From: Paraburkholderia elongata
GTDB taxonomy: Bacteria > Pseudomonadota > Gammaproteobacteria > Burkholderiales > Burkholderiaceae
Reading direction: 5' to 3'
NCBI RefSeq assembly: GCF_013177735.1
Contig: NZ_WOEZ01000102.1
Location: forward strand, 1 to 64,000
DNA length: 64,000 bases
Within the stretch, counting starts at the first letter, position 1, and the number at the start of each line of letters is the position of its first letter. A program made the position numbers and the translations under genes. Below are positions 8,632 to 21,641 of the stretch, one piece after another. A model generated the notes under the pieces. The model was given only the letters and a program-made list of their open reading frames with translations, did not search any database and was not told where the DNA came from.

Positions 8632-9551
8632 GTACGACTTTTGTCGAGTTCGGCGGCGCGGCGAGCGCGCGGCCCTCTTTTTCACAGTGGATCAAGCGTA
8701 TGCGCCTGCCGCTTGCTGCCTGGAGTCGTCGGCGCCGGTGGGTGGCCGCATTGCTGATCGCTGCAGTGGTGTTCGGACTTGGCGCGCATGGCTGGGTTGT
8801 GGCCGATCTCGGCGGGGTCGAGGCGAGCCGTACGGCATTGGAGGCGGCCACGCGGCATCTCGCGGATGCGCGCCGCGCGCTGGCGCAATTGCCCGCGCTG
8901 CGCCGGGAAGCTGCCGCCATGCCGGGCGCACGGTTGCCTGCGTCATGGACATCCGCGGACGATGTGCGCATCGTGTCCGAACTCGCGGCACAGAACAGCG
9001 TCTCGTTGCTCTCGGTAGAGCCGGGCGCCGCCAGCGGCTCGGGTGCCGAAAGCATGCGTCCTATACAGCTCACCGCGCACACCGATTTCGTCCACCTGAT
9101 GGCATTTCTGCGCGGCCTATCGGATCTGCCGGTGCTGATCGTTCCTGTAGACGTGACGGTCAACCGCGATGCTGCTTCGTTAGCGGTGAGGGCAACGCTG
9201 CACGTATTCAGTGCGTTGAGGCCGGTGCCATCAACTGCCACTGCGGACGCGTTTGCCGACGAGAGCCTCGATTCGGACGACGAAGAAGACATCGTGTTCT
9301 TTGACCCGTTCTCGCTTCCGCAGATGCTCGCGTCCGGCGAGCAGCAGCCTGACGCCTCTCAACTGCGCCTCGTCGGCTTGCTGCACGATCGCACACGCGG
9401 ACTCGCCTTGCTCGATACGCCGGATGGCGCGACCACGGTCGTGTCCGGGCAACAACTCGGTACAGAGCGTGTCACGCGGCTTGACGCGCTCAGCATCACC
9501 TTGGCCAATGGCGGCGCGACACGCACGCTGGCACTGGCGGAGGCGTCCTGA
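8628..9551 (+). CDS. PilO-PilP fusion, type IV pilus inner-membrane alignment protein
   Basis: A 307-residue protein that occupies the place of both pilO and pilP. Residues 39-58 form a membrane anchor. A helical region (about 62-85) and a ferredoxin-like periplasmic domain to about residue 205 fit PilO. After an acidic linker (ESLDSDDEED) the segment from about 226, FDPFSLPQ, then QLRLVGLLHD and a C-terminal beta-rich domain, resembles the globular domain of the lipoprotein PilP, which contacts the PilQ secretin. No separate PilP lipoprotein gene exists before pilQ. ATGA overlap with pilN and TGATG overlap with pilQ show a tightly coupled operon. The fusion is inferred from sequence pattern and order. 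Confidence 0.75.
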   Translation: MSTTFVEFGGAASARPSFSQWIKRMRLPLAAWSRRRRWVAALLIAAVVFGLGAHGWVVADLGGVEASRTALEAATRHLADARRALAQLPALRREAAAMPGARLPASWTSADDVRIVSELAAQNSVSLLSVEPGAASGSGAESMRPIQLTAHTDFVHLMAFLRGLSDLPVLIVPVDVTVNRDAASLAVRATLHVFSALRPVPSTATADAFADESLDSDDEEDIVFFDPFSLPQMLASGEQQPDASQLRLVGLLHDRTRGLALLDTPDGATTVVSGQQLGTERVTRLDALSITLANGGATRTLALAEAS

Positions 9552-11332
9552 TGAGGCTGATGAAGCCGTTCGGTCTCGCCACGTCGCGCGTTGGCGGTCG
9601 TGTGTGTTTTGGCCTTGGTGTGTGCCGCGGCGTGCCTGCAAGGACGCGTGGTGGCGCGTTTTGCAGTTCGCTTTGCAGTCCGGTTCGCAGTCCGCTTTGC
9701 AGCCTTCTTTGCAGCTTGCTCGCCGGCATGGCATTAAGTGTCGGCATCGCGCACGCCTCGCCACCACCGCTGCCGCCGCTCCCCGCGCACATGCCGCTCG
9801 ACGGCGCCATTGCGCCGCTCGATGCTCGATACGACGTACCGCCGCTGCCGCGCGGCGTCGCTGCTGAAGTGCCCAACCCATTCCGCGACGATTCCGCAGA
9901 CGAGCCCGGCGTATCGCGAGCGGCGGCAACCGCCGAGATCGGACGTGCCGACGACCTGGCCGGTGACGCAGACGGTTCAGTGCCACTGCGGAGGCAATCC
10001 GCAGCGTCGGCGCGCGACGACATCACCGGAATCTCGGCGCTCGAAGGACCGCCGGTGCCGCTGCCTCCGCTTGCGCGCCTGAGCGACGCACCGAAAACGC
10101 CTGCAGACGCCAGACTCGCCGCTGACGATAAACCGATCTCGCTTAACTTCCTGCGCGCCGAACTCGGCGCGGTGCTCAACGCGTTCGCCCAGTTCACCGG
10201 ACTGAACATCGTAGCGAGCGAGAGAGTGCGCGGCGCCGTTTCACTACGACTCGACAAGGTGCCGTGGCGTACCGCGTTCGATACCTTGCTAGACGTCAAC
10301 GGGCTGGCAATGGAGCGCCATGGCAACGTGATCTGGGTCGCGCCGATTGCGGATCTGGCCGCGCGTGAACGGCAGCGGTTCGAAGCGCACGCCCGGGCCG
10401 CCGATCTTGAGCCGCTCGCAAGCCGCACGTTCCAGCTGCACTACGCTCGCGCCGAAGACGTGCGGCGCCTGCTGACCGGCGCCGGCAACCAGCGCGTACT
10501 GTCCAAACGCGGCGCCGCGACTGCCGATCCGCGCACCAATCTGCTGTTCGTCACCGATCTCGAAGGGCGCCTTGCGCAAATCACGGCGTTGCTTGCCTCC
10601 GTCGACCGGCCCACCCGTCAGGTATTGATCGAAGCGCGTATCGTCGAGGGCGAGCATGGGTTTTCGCGCAATCTCGGCGTGCGGCTTTCCATGGCGGCCG
10701 CCAACGCTGACGGCACCGCCCGAGGCTTGACGGGTGGCAAGGACGGCACCCTATACGATCTGTCGGCGCGGCCGATTTCCGGTTTTGACGCCGCCACCGC
10801 CGGGCTGACCTTGTTCGCAGCCGGGGCGACGCGGCTCCTGAACATCGAGCTGAGCGCGCTGGAGGCCGAAGGGCGCGGCGAAATCGTCTCGAGCCCCCGG
10901 GTCGTGACGGCGGACCGGATGAAAGCGGTCGTCGAGCAGGGCACCGAGCTGCCCTATCAGGCGAAAGTGGGGCAGGGCGTGTCGGGCGTGCAGTTTCGCC
11001 GCGCCACGCTCAAACTGGAGGTTGAGCCGCAAATCATGCCGGATGGCAGAGTGGTGCTGGACCTCGATGTCGCGAAAGACAGCGTGGGCGAGCAGACCGA
11101 CGCCGGACCCGCGATCAACACCAAACACGTGCAAACGCGCGTCGAAGTCGAAGATGGTGGTACGGTGTCGATCGGCGGAATTTACGCGACCGACGACCGG
11201 GACGATGTGACGCGGGTGCCGGTCCTGGGCAAAATACCCATTTTAGGTGCGCTTTTTCGCCATCGGGCCCATCGGGACCAGCGCAGTGAACTGGCCATTT
11301 TCATCACGCCGCGCGTCGTTCAGACAAATTAG
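9551..11332 (+). CDS. pilQ: Type IV pilus/competence secretin PilQ-like
   Basis: A 593-residue outer-membrane secretin that would form the pilus or DNA-uptake pore. An STN-type domain begins near residue 195 (ISLNFLRAELGAVL), then secretin N-domains, then the secretin barrel with VSSPRVVTAD near 446 and the terminal VPVLGKIPILGALFR near 555. It lacks the AMIN peptidoglycan-binding repeats of long PilQ and so resembles HofQ/ComE-type secretins. The signal peptide region is odd: about 70 residues precede the likely IAHA cleavage site, and they include a Cys-Ser-rich repeat from a 12-bp tandem repeat. The start at 9551 overlaps the upstream stop. Confidence 0.88.
   Translation: MRLMKPFGLATSRVGGRVCFGLGVCRGVPARTRGGAFCSSLCSPVRSPLCSLLCSLLAGMALSVGIAHASPPPLPPLPAHMPLDGAIAPLDARYDVPPLPRGVAAEVPNPFRDDSADEPGVSRAAATAEIGRADDLAGDADGSVPLRRQSAASARDDITGISALEGPPVPLPPLARLSDAPKTPADARLAADDKPISLNFLRAELGAVLNAFAQFTGLNIVASERVRGAVSLRLDKVPWRTAFDTLLDVNGLAMERHGNVIWVAPIADLAARERQRFEAHARAADLEPLASRTFQLHYARAEDVRRLLTGAGNQRVLSKRGAATADPRTNLLFVTDLEGRLAQITALLASVDRPTRQVLIEARIVEGEHGFSRNLGVRLSMAAANADGTARGLTGGKDGTLYDLSARPISGFDAATAGLTLFAAGATRLLNIELSALEAEGRGEIVSSPRVVTADRMKAVVEQGTELPYQAKVGQGVSGVQFRRATLKLEVEPQIMPDGRVVLDLDVAKDSVGEQTDAGPAINTKHVQTRVEVEDGGTVSIGGIYATDDRDDVTRVPVLGKIPILGALFRHRAHRDQRSELAIFITPRVVQTN
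9660..9719 (+). repeat. Five 12-bp tandem repeats inside the pilQ leader
   Basis: Units of the form TTTGCAGTCCGC occur five times in register (9660, 9672, 9684, 9696, 9708) with one to four differences each. In the pilQ frame they encode four-residue repeats of the type L-C-S-P/L. The 12-bp period keeps the reading frame if copy number changes. Confidence 0.85.
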
Positions 11333-11438
11333 GGGCATGCTGCCTCCGCTCTCCAGCGGCGGCCTGCAGGCTCGACAAGGCAGCCGCTTTGCCAGTAAGC
11401 TGCGGCACGAACCATACCGGATTAGCCAGAGGACACCG

Positions 11439-11990
11439 TTGCAAGCGCGGGACGCACACGCCAATGTATTTTTTGTAGGGCTCATGGGGGCAGGCAAAAC
11501 CACCGTGGGCCGGGCCATTGCGCGCCGTCTCGATCGCCCGTTCTTCGATTCCGATCATGAAATCGAGGCGCGCACGGGCGCGCGCATCCCGGTGATTTTC
11601 GAGCTGGAAGGCGAAGCGGGCTTTCGCGAACGCGAGGCGCACGTGATTTCCGAGCTGACCGGGCGCGAAAATATCGTGCTGGCCACGGGCGGCGGCGCGG
11701 TGCTGCGGCCGGAAAATCGCGAAGCGCTGCGGAATCGGGGCTTGGTGATCTATTTGCGCGCCAATCCGCACGATTTGTGGTTGCGCACCCGGCGCGACAA
11801 GAATCGCCCGCTTTTGCAGACCGAAGACCCCAAAGCGCGCCTCGAAGCGCTCTACGAAGTACGCGATCCGCTATACCGGGAATGCGCGCACTTTGTGATC
11901 GAAACCGGCCGGCCTTCGGTCAACGGACTCGTCAACATGGTTCTGATGCAGCTCGAGATGGCCGGCGTCGCCAAACATCCTGCGTCATAA
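11439..11990 (+). CDS. aroK: Shikimate kinase
   Basis: A 183-residue P-loop kinase that phosphorylates shikimate in the aromatic amino acid pathway. The Walker A GLMGAGKTT is at about residues 14-22; shikimate-binding SDHEIE and the ATGGGAV loop are present, as is the LID arginine region RTRRDKNRPLL. I place the start at the TTG at 11439 because AGAGGA (11428-11433) lies five bases before it and no ATG gives a normal N-terminus. The open frame extends further upstream without family similarity. It sits between pilQ and aroB, as in most proteobacteria. Confidence 0.93.
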   Translation: MQARDAHANVFFVGLMGAGKTTVGRAIARRLDRPFFDSDHEIEARTGARIPVIFELEGEAGFREREAHVISELTGRENIVLATGGGAVLRPENREALRNRGLVIYLRANPHDLWLRTRRDKNRPLLQTEDPKARLEALYEVRDPLYRECAHFVIETGRPSVNGLVNMVLMQLEMAGVAKHPAS

Positions 11991-11998
11991 TGGATCGT

Positions 11999-13075
11999 AT
12001 GATTACCGTCAATGTCGAACTGGGCGAGCGCGCCTACCCCATCCATATCGGTGCCGATCTGATCGGCCAGACCGCGCTGTTCGCGCCGCATATCGCCGGC
12101 AGTTCGGTCACGATCGTCACGAACACCACGGTTGACCCGCTCTATGGCGACACGCTGCGCGCGGCGCTCGCGCCGCTCGGCAAGCAGGTGTCCACGGTCG
12201 TTTTGCCGGACGGCGAAGCGTATAAGAACCTCGACACGCTGAACCTGATTTTCGACGCGCTGCTCGGCTCGCGCGCCGATCGCAAGACCACGCTGATCGC
12301 TCTCGGCGGCGGCGTGATCGGCGACATGACGGGGTTTGCCGCGGCCTGCTACATGCGCGGCGTGCCGTTCATCCAGGTACCGACCACCTTGCTGTCGCAA
12401 GTCGATTCGTCGGTGGGCGGCAAGACCGGTATCAACCATCCACTCGGCAAGAACATGATCGGCGCATTCTACCAGCCGCAAGCAGTGATCGCCGACATCG
12501 GCGCGCTGCGCACACTGCCGGCGCGCGAACTGGCAGCGGGCGTCGCCGAAGTGATCAAGACCGGCGCGATTGCCGATGCCGGTTTCTTCAGCTGGATCGA
12601 AGCGAACATCGAGGCGCTCAATCGCTGCGAGCCCGCAGCGCTGGCCGAGGCGGTCAAGCGCTCGTGCGAGATCAAGGCGTCGGTCGTGGCGCAAGACGAG
12701 CGCGAAGGCGGACTGCGCGCGATCCTCAATTTCGGCCACACCTTCGGCCATGCGATCGAAGCCGGACTTGGCTACGGCGAATGGCTGCACGGCGAGGCGG
12801 TCGGCTGCGGGATGGTGATGGCGGCGGACCTGTCAGTGCGCATGGGTTATCTCGATGAAGCGGCGCGCAAGCGTCTGGTCGACGTGATTGTTGCCGCGCA
12901 TTTGCCCATTCGGGCGCCCGCGCTTGGCGATTCGCGTTACGTCGACCTCATGCGGGTCGACAAGAAGGCGGAAGCCGGCGCGATCAAATTCATTCTGCTG
13001 AAGCGTTTCGGTGAGACGCTCATCACCCAGGCACCCGACGCCGAGGTGCACGCCACGCTGGCCGCCGCCGTCTAG
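11999..13075 (+). CDS. aroB: 3-dehydroquinate synthase
   Basis: A 358-residue NAD- and metal-dependent enzyme that converts DAHP to 3-dehydroquinate, the second step of the shikimate pathway. Signatures are LPDGEAYKN, the GGGVIGDMTGFAAA nucleotide-binding segment, PTTLLSQVDSSVGGKTGIN, and metal-binding NFGHTFGHAIE with GEWLHGEAVG. Starts at 11990 and 11999 are in frame; the family normally starts MITVNV, so 11999 is used. Only eight bases separate it from the aroK stop, so the two are co-translated. Confidence 0.95.
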   Translation: MITVNVELGERAYPIHIGADLIGQTALFAPHIAGSSVTIVTNTTVDPLYGDTLRAALAPLGKQVSTVVLPDGEAYKNLDTLNLIFDALLGSRADRKTTLIALGGGVIGDMTGFAAACYMRGVPFIQVPTTLLSQVDSSVGGKTGINHPLGKNMIGAFYQPQAVIADIGALRTLPARELAAGVAEVIKTGAIADAGFFSWIEANIEALNRCEPAALAEAVKRSCEIKASVVAQDEREGGLRAILNFGHTFGHAIEAGLGYGEWLHGEAVGCGMVMAADLSVRMGYLDEAARKRLVDVIVAAHLPIRAPALGDSRYVDLMRVDKKAEAGAIKFILLKRFGETLITQAPDAEVHATLAAAV

Positions 13076-13152
13076 ACCGACTCGGCGAAGGCTTGGCAGC
13101 AAGGCAATACGCACCAGCGTCACGAGGCGCCGCCCATGTTTCGGAGAATCCG

Positions 13153-14355
13153 GTGACTGACAGGCGCAACGACGATGTAAAGAATGACCCGGCAGGCACG
13201 CCCGTGAGCGGCGTGCCATCGCAGGAAGCACTCGAAGCGCATCTCGCGCCGTATGCGGCACATTCCGCCCAGTCGCGCGGCCGCCGCTATCCCGAAGCCG
13301 CGCCGAGCGCGCGCACCGAATTCCAGCGCGATCGCGACCGCATTGTCCATTCGACGGCGTTCCGCCGACTTGAATACAAAACTCAGGTGTTCGTGAATCA
13401 CGAGGGCGATCTGTTTCGCACGCGCCTTACGCACAGCCTCGAAGTCGCGCAGATTGCGCGTTCGGTCGCGCGCAATCTGCGCGTCAACGAAGACCTCGTC
13501 GAAGCTATTTCGCTCGCGCACGACCTTGGCCATACGCCTTTCGGCCATGCGGGCCAGGACGCGCTGAACGAATGCATGCGCGAACACGGCGGCTTCGAGC
13601 ACAACCTGCAAAGCCTCGCGGTGGTCGACGATCTGGAAGAGCACTACGGCGCGTTCAATGGCCTGAACCTCTGCTTCGAAACGCGGGAGGGCATTCTCAA
13701 GCACTGCTCGCGCGAGAACGCGCGGCGGCTCGGTGCGCTCGGCGAGCGTTTTCTCGAGGGGCGGCAGCCTTCCATCGAAGCGCAGATCGCCAATGTCGCC
13801 GATGAGATCGCGTACAACAATCACGATGTCGACGACGGCTTGCGCTCGGGCCTGCTCACCGTGGAGCAGCTTGCCGAAGTGGAGTTATGGCAGACGCACT
13901 ACGCGGCGGCGCGTGGCGACTTTCCGGAGATCGAAGGGCGCCGGCTGATTCACGAGACCGTGCGCCGCATCATCAACACGTTGATCGTCGACCTGATCGA
14001 TACAACCTCGCTCAATCTTGCAAGACACGCGCCAGTCTCGCTGGACGCCGTGCGCGCCGCACCGCCGCTGGTCGCGCATAGCGAAGCGATCGCCGCGCAG
14101 GCGGCGGCGCTCAAGCGCTTTCTATTTAAGAACCTGTACCGCCACTATCGCGTCATGCGCATGGCCAACAAGGCGCGCCGCGTAGTGGCCGGCCTGTTCG
14201 ACGCGTTCACGGAAGATCCGCGGCTATTGCCACCCGGCTATCAATCCACGGACGCGTCGCAGCAACCGCGCCTGATCGCCCACTACATCGCGGGCATGAC
14301 GGATCGATATGCGGTGAAGGAGTATCAGCGGCTGTTCGTGATCGACGACAACTGA
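13153..14355 (+). CDS. Deoxyguanosinetriphosphate triphosphohydrolase-like protein (HD dNTPase)
   Basis: A 400-residue HD-superfamily dNTP triphosphohydrolase that cleaves dNTPs to nucleosides and triphosphate. The metal site is clear: RLTHSLEV supplies the first His, and AHDLGHTPFGHAG the HD pair. NNHDVDDGLRSG and the C-terminal RVMRMANKARRVV also fit the dGTPase family type 2. I choose the GTG at 13153, preceded by GGAG at 13143-13146; a TTG at 13093 would add 20 residues but has no good ribosome-binding site. Last gene of the aroKB unit. Confidence 0.9.
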   Translation: MTDRRNDDVKNDPAGTPVSGVPSQEALEAHLAPYAAHSAQSRGRRYPEAAPSARTEFQRDRDRIVHSTAFRRLEYKTQVFVNHEGDLFRTRLTHSLEVAQIARSVARNLRVNEDLVEAISLAHDLGHTPFGHAGQDALNECMREHGGFEHNLQSLAVVDDLEEHYGAFNGLNLCFETREGILKHCSRENARRLGALGERFLEGRQPSIEAQIANVADEIAYNNHDVDDGLRSGLLTVEQLAEVELWQTHYAAARGDFPEIEGRRLIHETVRRIINTLIVDLIDTTSLNLARHAPVSLDAVRAAPPLVAHSEAIAAQAAALKRFLFKNLYRHYRVMRMANKARRVVAGLFDAFTEDPRLLPPGYQSTDASQQPRLIAHYIAGMTDRYAVKEYQRLFVIDDN

Positions 14356-14363
14356 TTGGGTTG

Positions 14364-14383
14364 GCGCCGATGCGCATCGGCGC
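14364..14383. repeat. 20-bp perfect palindrome after the dNTPase gene
   Basis: GCGCCGATGC (14364-14373) is followed directly by its complement GCATCGGCGC (14374-14383), nine bases after the stop codon. It lacks a T-run, so it is at most a weak terminator or a transcript-end stabilising hairpin. It lies between convergent genes. Confidence 0.6.
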
Positions 14384-14451
14384 GGGGATGCGTCGCCGGT
14401 GCGCATGCCCGTCGTGCAATGCCGCCACCGAGGCGGCGACCCGGCTGCCGC

Positions 14452-14664
14452 TTAACGCAGTCGCGACGCGAACAGCGTGCCCGCCATTAGCGCGACGCCG
14501 CTGACGATCGCAATCGTCTGCCATGGATTTTCGCGCACATACTCTTGGGCGTCCGAGATCGTCACTTCGGCACGCTGGCGCATGGCTTCGCGGGTGTCGT
14601 TCAGACGGGCGCGCAACTTCGAGCCGCTTGCCCAATTTGCTGCGTCACGCAACTTCAATGCCAA
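14452..14664 (-). CDS. DUF883/ElaB-YqjD-like small membrane protein
   Basis: A 70-residue protein with a helical charged N-terminal half (LRARLNDTREAMRQRAEV) and a C-terminal membrane segment (about residues 50-66) after YVRENPWQTIAI. This is the typical signature of the DUF883 family, whose E. coli members YqjD and ElaB tether to the inner membrane and bind stalled ribosomes. It is shorter than the usual 95-105 residues. Only a TTG (at 14664) is available as a start within the open frame, so the true N-terminus is uncertain. Confidence 0.68.
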   Translation of the reverse strand: MALKLRDAANWASGSKLRARLNDTREAMRQRAEVTISDAQEYVRENPWQTIAIVSGVALMAGTLFASRLR

Positions 14665-14805
14665 AGGCTGCGCGGTGTTCCAGCAAGATCATCGCACGCG
14701 TGCCGACGGTTTCTAGCGGCAGAAATTGCACTTGAAAGGTCGCTCGGTGGTCAAAATTACAATGCATCTGGCATTTACCAAAATAGGTGACAGAGGCATA
14801 AAATC

Positions 14806-14832
14806 AAAAACACCGTCACATGTGTGACGGCG
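14806..14832 (-). terminator. Terminator of the OmpW-like gene
   Basis: On the minus strand CGCCGTCACA pairs with TGTGACGGTG (one G-T pair) and is followed by TTTTTGATTTT. It lies 60 bases past the stop of the OmpW-like gene. Confidence 0.78.
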
Positions 14833-14891
14833 TTTGGCCGAGGTGCGGACTGTTCGCGACGGTTCGATCCATGCAGGCACAGCCTGCCTCC

Positions 14892-15614
14892 CTAGAAGAC
14901 GTAACCTATCTTCGCGAAAGTAACGATCGGGTTGAGCCTGATTTTTGCCTCAGACGTCACGGTCAGGTTGCCGACCGGAGTCGCCGCGTTCGAGGTCAGT
15001 TTCGCGGTTACGCTGAGGGGTATGTATGAGACGGAGAGCCCTGCGAACCAGTGTTTGGTGAACGCATAGTTGAAACCGAGATTAAACACAGGTGCCCAGG
15101 AACGATCCGTAGATACCGAGGTCGGACCATGCAGTACGCCTTGTTCAAACGCAGTGTTGGTGATCTTCGCGTCCGTGAACCAGACGTACGTGACGCCGAG
15201 GCCGGCATACGGTCGGAACTTTGCGGTGGCGTCGTTGAAGTAGTATTTGAACAGGAGAGCAGGACTCCATTGCTTCGCGGAGCCGAGCGTACCGAATTGC
15301 TCGAAGGAGCCTGTGCCTAGCAGATTGAATTTCGGCGGAATGCCGATTTCGGCTTCCGCGGAGATGTGATCGGTGACAAAGTAGCCTAGGCTTAACCCGA
15401 GGGTGTCGGAGCTGTCGATGCCAGCGCCCGTGCCGGGTAGCGAGATGTTGACGGGTGTCCCGCCGACACTTGTTTCCTTCAACGGATCGCTACTGTCTTG
15501 GGGGGCGAAATGGAACCACCCTGTCGTAGCGTAAAAACTGCCGGCCGATTGCGCGTGAGCTGCCGTCATGCAGGCGAGCGCCGCGATCCCCGTTATGGCC
15601 TGTTTTAATTTCAT
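14892..15614 (-). CDS. OmpW family outer-membrane protein
   Basis: A 240-residue eight-stranded beta-barrel of the OmpW family, thought to let small hydrophobic compounds cross the outer membrane. A signal peptide ends at TAAHA (about residue 20). Family features are FGLGVTYVWF-like PYAGLGVTYVWF, the repeated alternating beta segments, and a C-terminal phenylalanine (KIGYVF) required for barrel insertion. The open frame extends 19 codons further, but the ATG at 15614 has a strong GGAGGAG ribosome-binding site and begins a standard signal peptide. Single-gene unit with its own terminator. Confidence 0.9.
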   Translation of the reverse strand: MKLKQAITGIAALACMTAAHAQSAGSFYATTGWFHFAPQDSSDPLKETSVGGTPVNISLPGTGAGIDSSDTLGLSLGYFVTDHISAEAEIGIPPKFNLLGTGSFEQFGTLGSAKQWSPALLFKYYFNDATAKFRPYAGLGVTYVWFTDAKITNTAFEQGVLHGPTSVSTDRSWAPVFNLGFNYAFTKHWFAGLSVSYIPLSVTAKLTSNAATPVGNLTVTSEAKIRLNPIVTFAKIGYVF

Positions 15615-15801
15615 ATGTGCTCCTCCAAAAAAGGCCCGCTCATTATGACCACAACGTTTGAAACAAACCATACGCGGCAGTTAGAGCTTTCTCCCTAAGC
15701 GCCGGGCGGTTTCTGGCTAAGCCGCGCCGCGCCGAACCCAGCGCCCATGCGGCTTTTCGGACCTTCGGGTATATACCAACGCGACTATTGGATACTTCAG
15801 C

Positions 15802-16509
15802 ATGGCACGGCTTGCACGTCTCTATGTCCCTGACCAGCCGCAGCACGTCATCCTCCGTGGACTCGATCAGCAGCCCGCATTTGTCGACGACCAGGACTAC
15901 GAGCTTTTCATCGACTGTCTGAAAGCGGCTTCGCGCGACCATCACTTATCCATCCACGCGTATGCGTTGATGCCTGGCGCTGTGCAACTGCTCGTCACGC
16001 CGACTGAAGAGTCGAGCCTGCCGAAGGCGATGCAAGCTGTGGGGCGCCGCTACGTGGCGCACTTCAACCGGCGTTACGCGCGCCGTGGCACCTTATGGGA
16101 AGGGCGCTACCGCGCCACGGTGATCGAAGGCGAGCGCTACTTCCTGCTCGCGAGCCGGGTCGTCGAGATGTGCCCGGTGCGCGCCGGGCTCGTGAGCGCG
16201 CCCGAGGACTACCGCTGGTCGAGCTACCGCCACCACATCGGCCTGACGCTCGACAGCCTGATTACCGATCACCCGTTGTACTGGTCGCTCGGCAACACGC
16301 CGTTCGAACGGCAGCGCGCATACCGCGAGTTGTGCGAGCAGCCGCTCGACGAACGCGAAGCCAGTCAGCTTCAGCAGGCCACCCTGAAAGGCTGGGTTTT
16401 GGGCAGCGATACCTACCGCGAATGGGCGGCGCGAGCCGCCAACCGGCGCGTTTCGCCGCTGCCGCGCGGGCGGCCGCGCAAGGTGCGCGAAACGCCGCAG
16501 ACACAATAA
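15802..16509 (+). CDS. REP-associated tyrosine transposase (RAYT) relative with degenerate active site
   Basis: A 235-residue member of the Y1 transposase (IS200-like, RAYT) group. Conserved scaffold segments are visible: QHVILRG (14-20), YALMP (54-58), GTLWEGRYRATVIE, and CPVRAGLV, followed by WSSYR. The HUH metal-binding motif (usually HVH in MPNHVHLLV) is AVQ here (residues 60-62), and the nucleophilic Tyr before VExxPVRAG is Val120. Cleavage activity is therefore very unlikely. No terminal repeats of an insertion sequence surround it, and it has a tidy terminator, so it looks like a domesticated single-copy gene. A DNA-binding role is an inference. Confidence 0.88.
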   Translation: MARLARLYVPDQPQHVILRGLDQQPAFVDDQDYELFIDCLKAASRDHHLSIHAYALMPGAVQLLVTPTEESSLPKAMQAVGRRYVAHFNRRYARRGTLWEGRYRATVIEGERYFLLASRVVEMCPVRAGLVSAPEDYRWSSYRHHIGLTLDSLITDHPLYWSLGNTPFERQRAYRELCEQPLDEREASQLQQATLKGWVLGSDTYREWAARAANRRVSPLPRGRPRKVRETPQTQ

Positions 16510-16538
16510 GGCGTTTCGCATCAAAGGGTTGTACCCGG

Positions 16539-16566
16539 AACGGCATCTTCGGATGCCGTTTTCTTT
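16539..16566 (+). terminator. Terminator after the RAYT-like gene
   Basis: AACGGCATC (16539-16547) and GATGCCGTT (16552-16560) form a perfect 9-bp stem with a stable TTCG tetraloop, followed by TTCTTT. Confidence 0.82.
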
Positions 16567-16647
16567 GCACCACTTTTGATATGGCACCAATAAAAACTAA
16601 CCGCAATGCACCAACTTGATAATTGGGGTTCAATCACCACGTTTTAT

Positions 16648-16677
16648 TTGCTATTCCGTTGATTCGTCGCGTATATT
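16648..16677 (+). promoter_or_regulatory. Candidate sigma70 promoter for gltB
   Basis: TTGCTA (16648-16653) and TATATT (16672-16677) are separated by 18 bases in an AT-rich stretch upstream of gltB. The start codon lies 129 bases downstream of the -10, leaving a long leader. The rest of the 16567-16805 gap shows no other gene. Confidence 0.35.
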
Positions 16678-16805
16678 CCGAATTCCGGCGCTTTTTGATG
16701 CGCGTAGCTTCCAGCGTACTGAGTCGCCGACGTGGTTGCGGTGCGAACTGCGGCAATAGAAAAACGGTTTAACGGCCTGTCCGGCCCCTCACAGACGGTG
16801 TCCCC

Positions 16806-21509
<4,704 letters not shown>

Positions 21510-21641
21510 CTTGTCGCATAGCCGCTTCGCTGATCGTCAGCGCAGAAGACGTCACATTTAGCCGTACCCGCCGCCGCTCGATTGTTCGACGCGCGGCGGG
21601 TGTAGATCACCTCACCTGATACAGATAGAGAAGAGAACCAC

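Noticed and set aside
15802..16509. Intact IS200-type insertion sequence
   Set aside because: The protein is of that superfamily, but there are no element ends, no orfB partner, no target duplication and no working active site.
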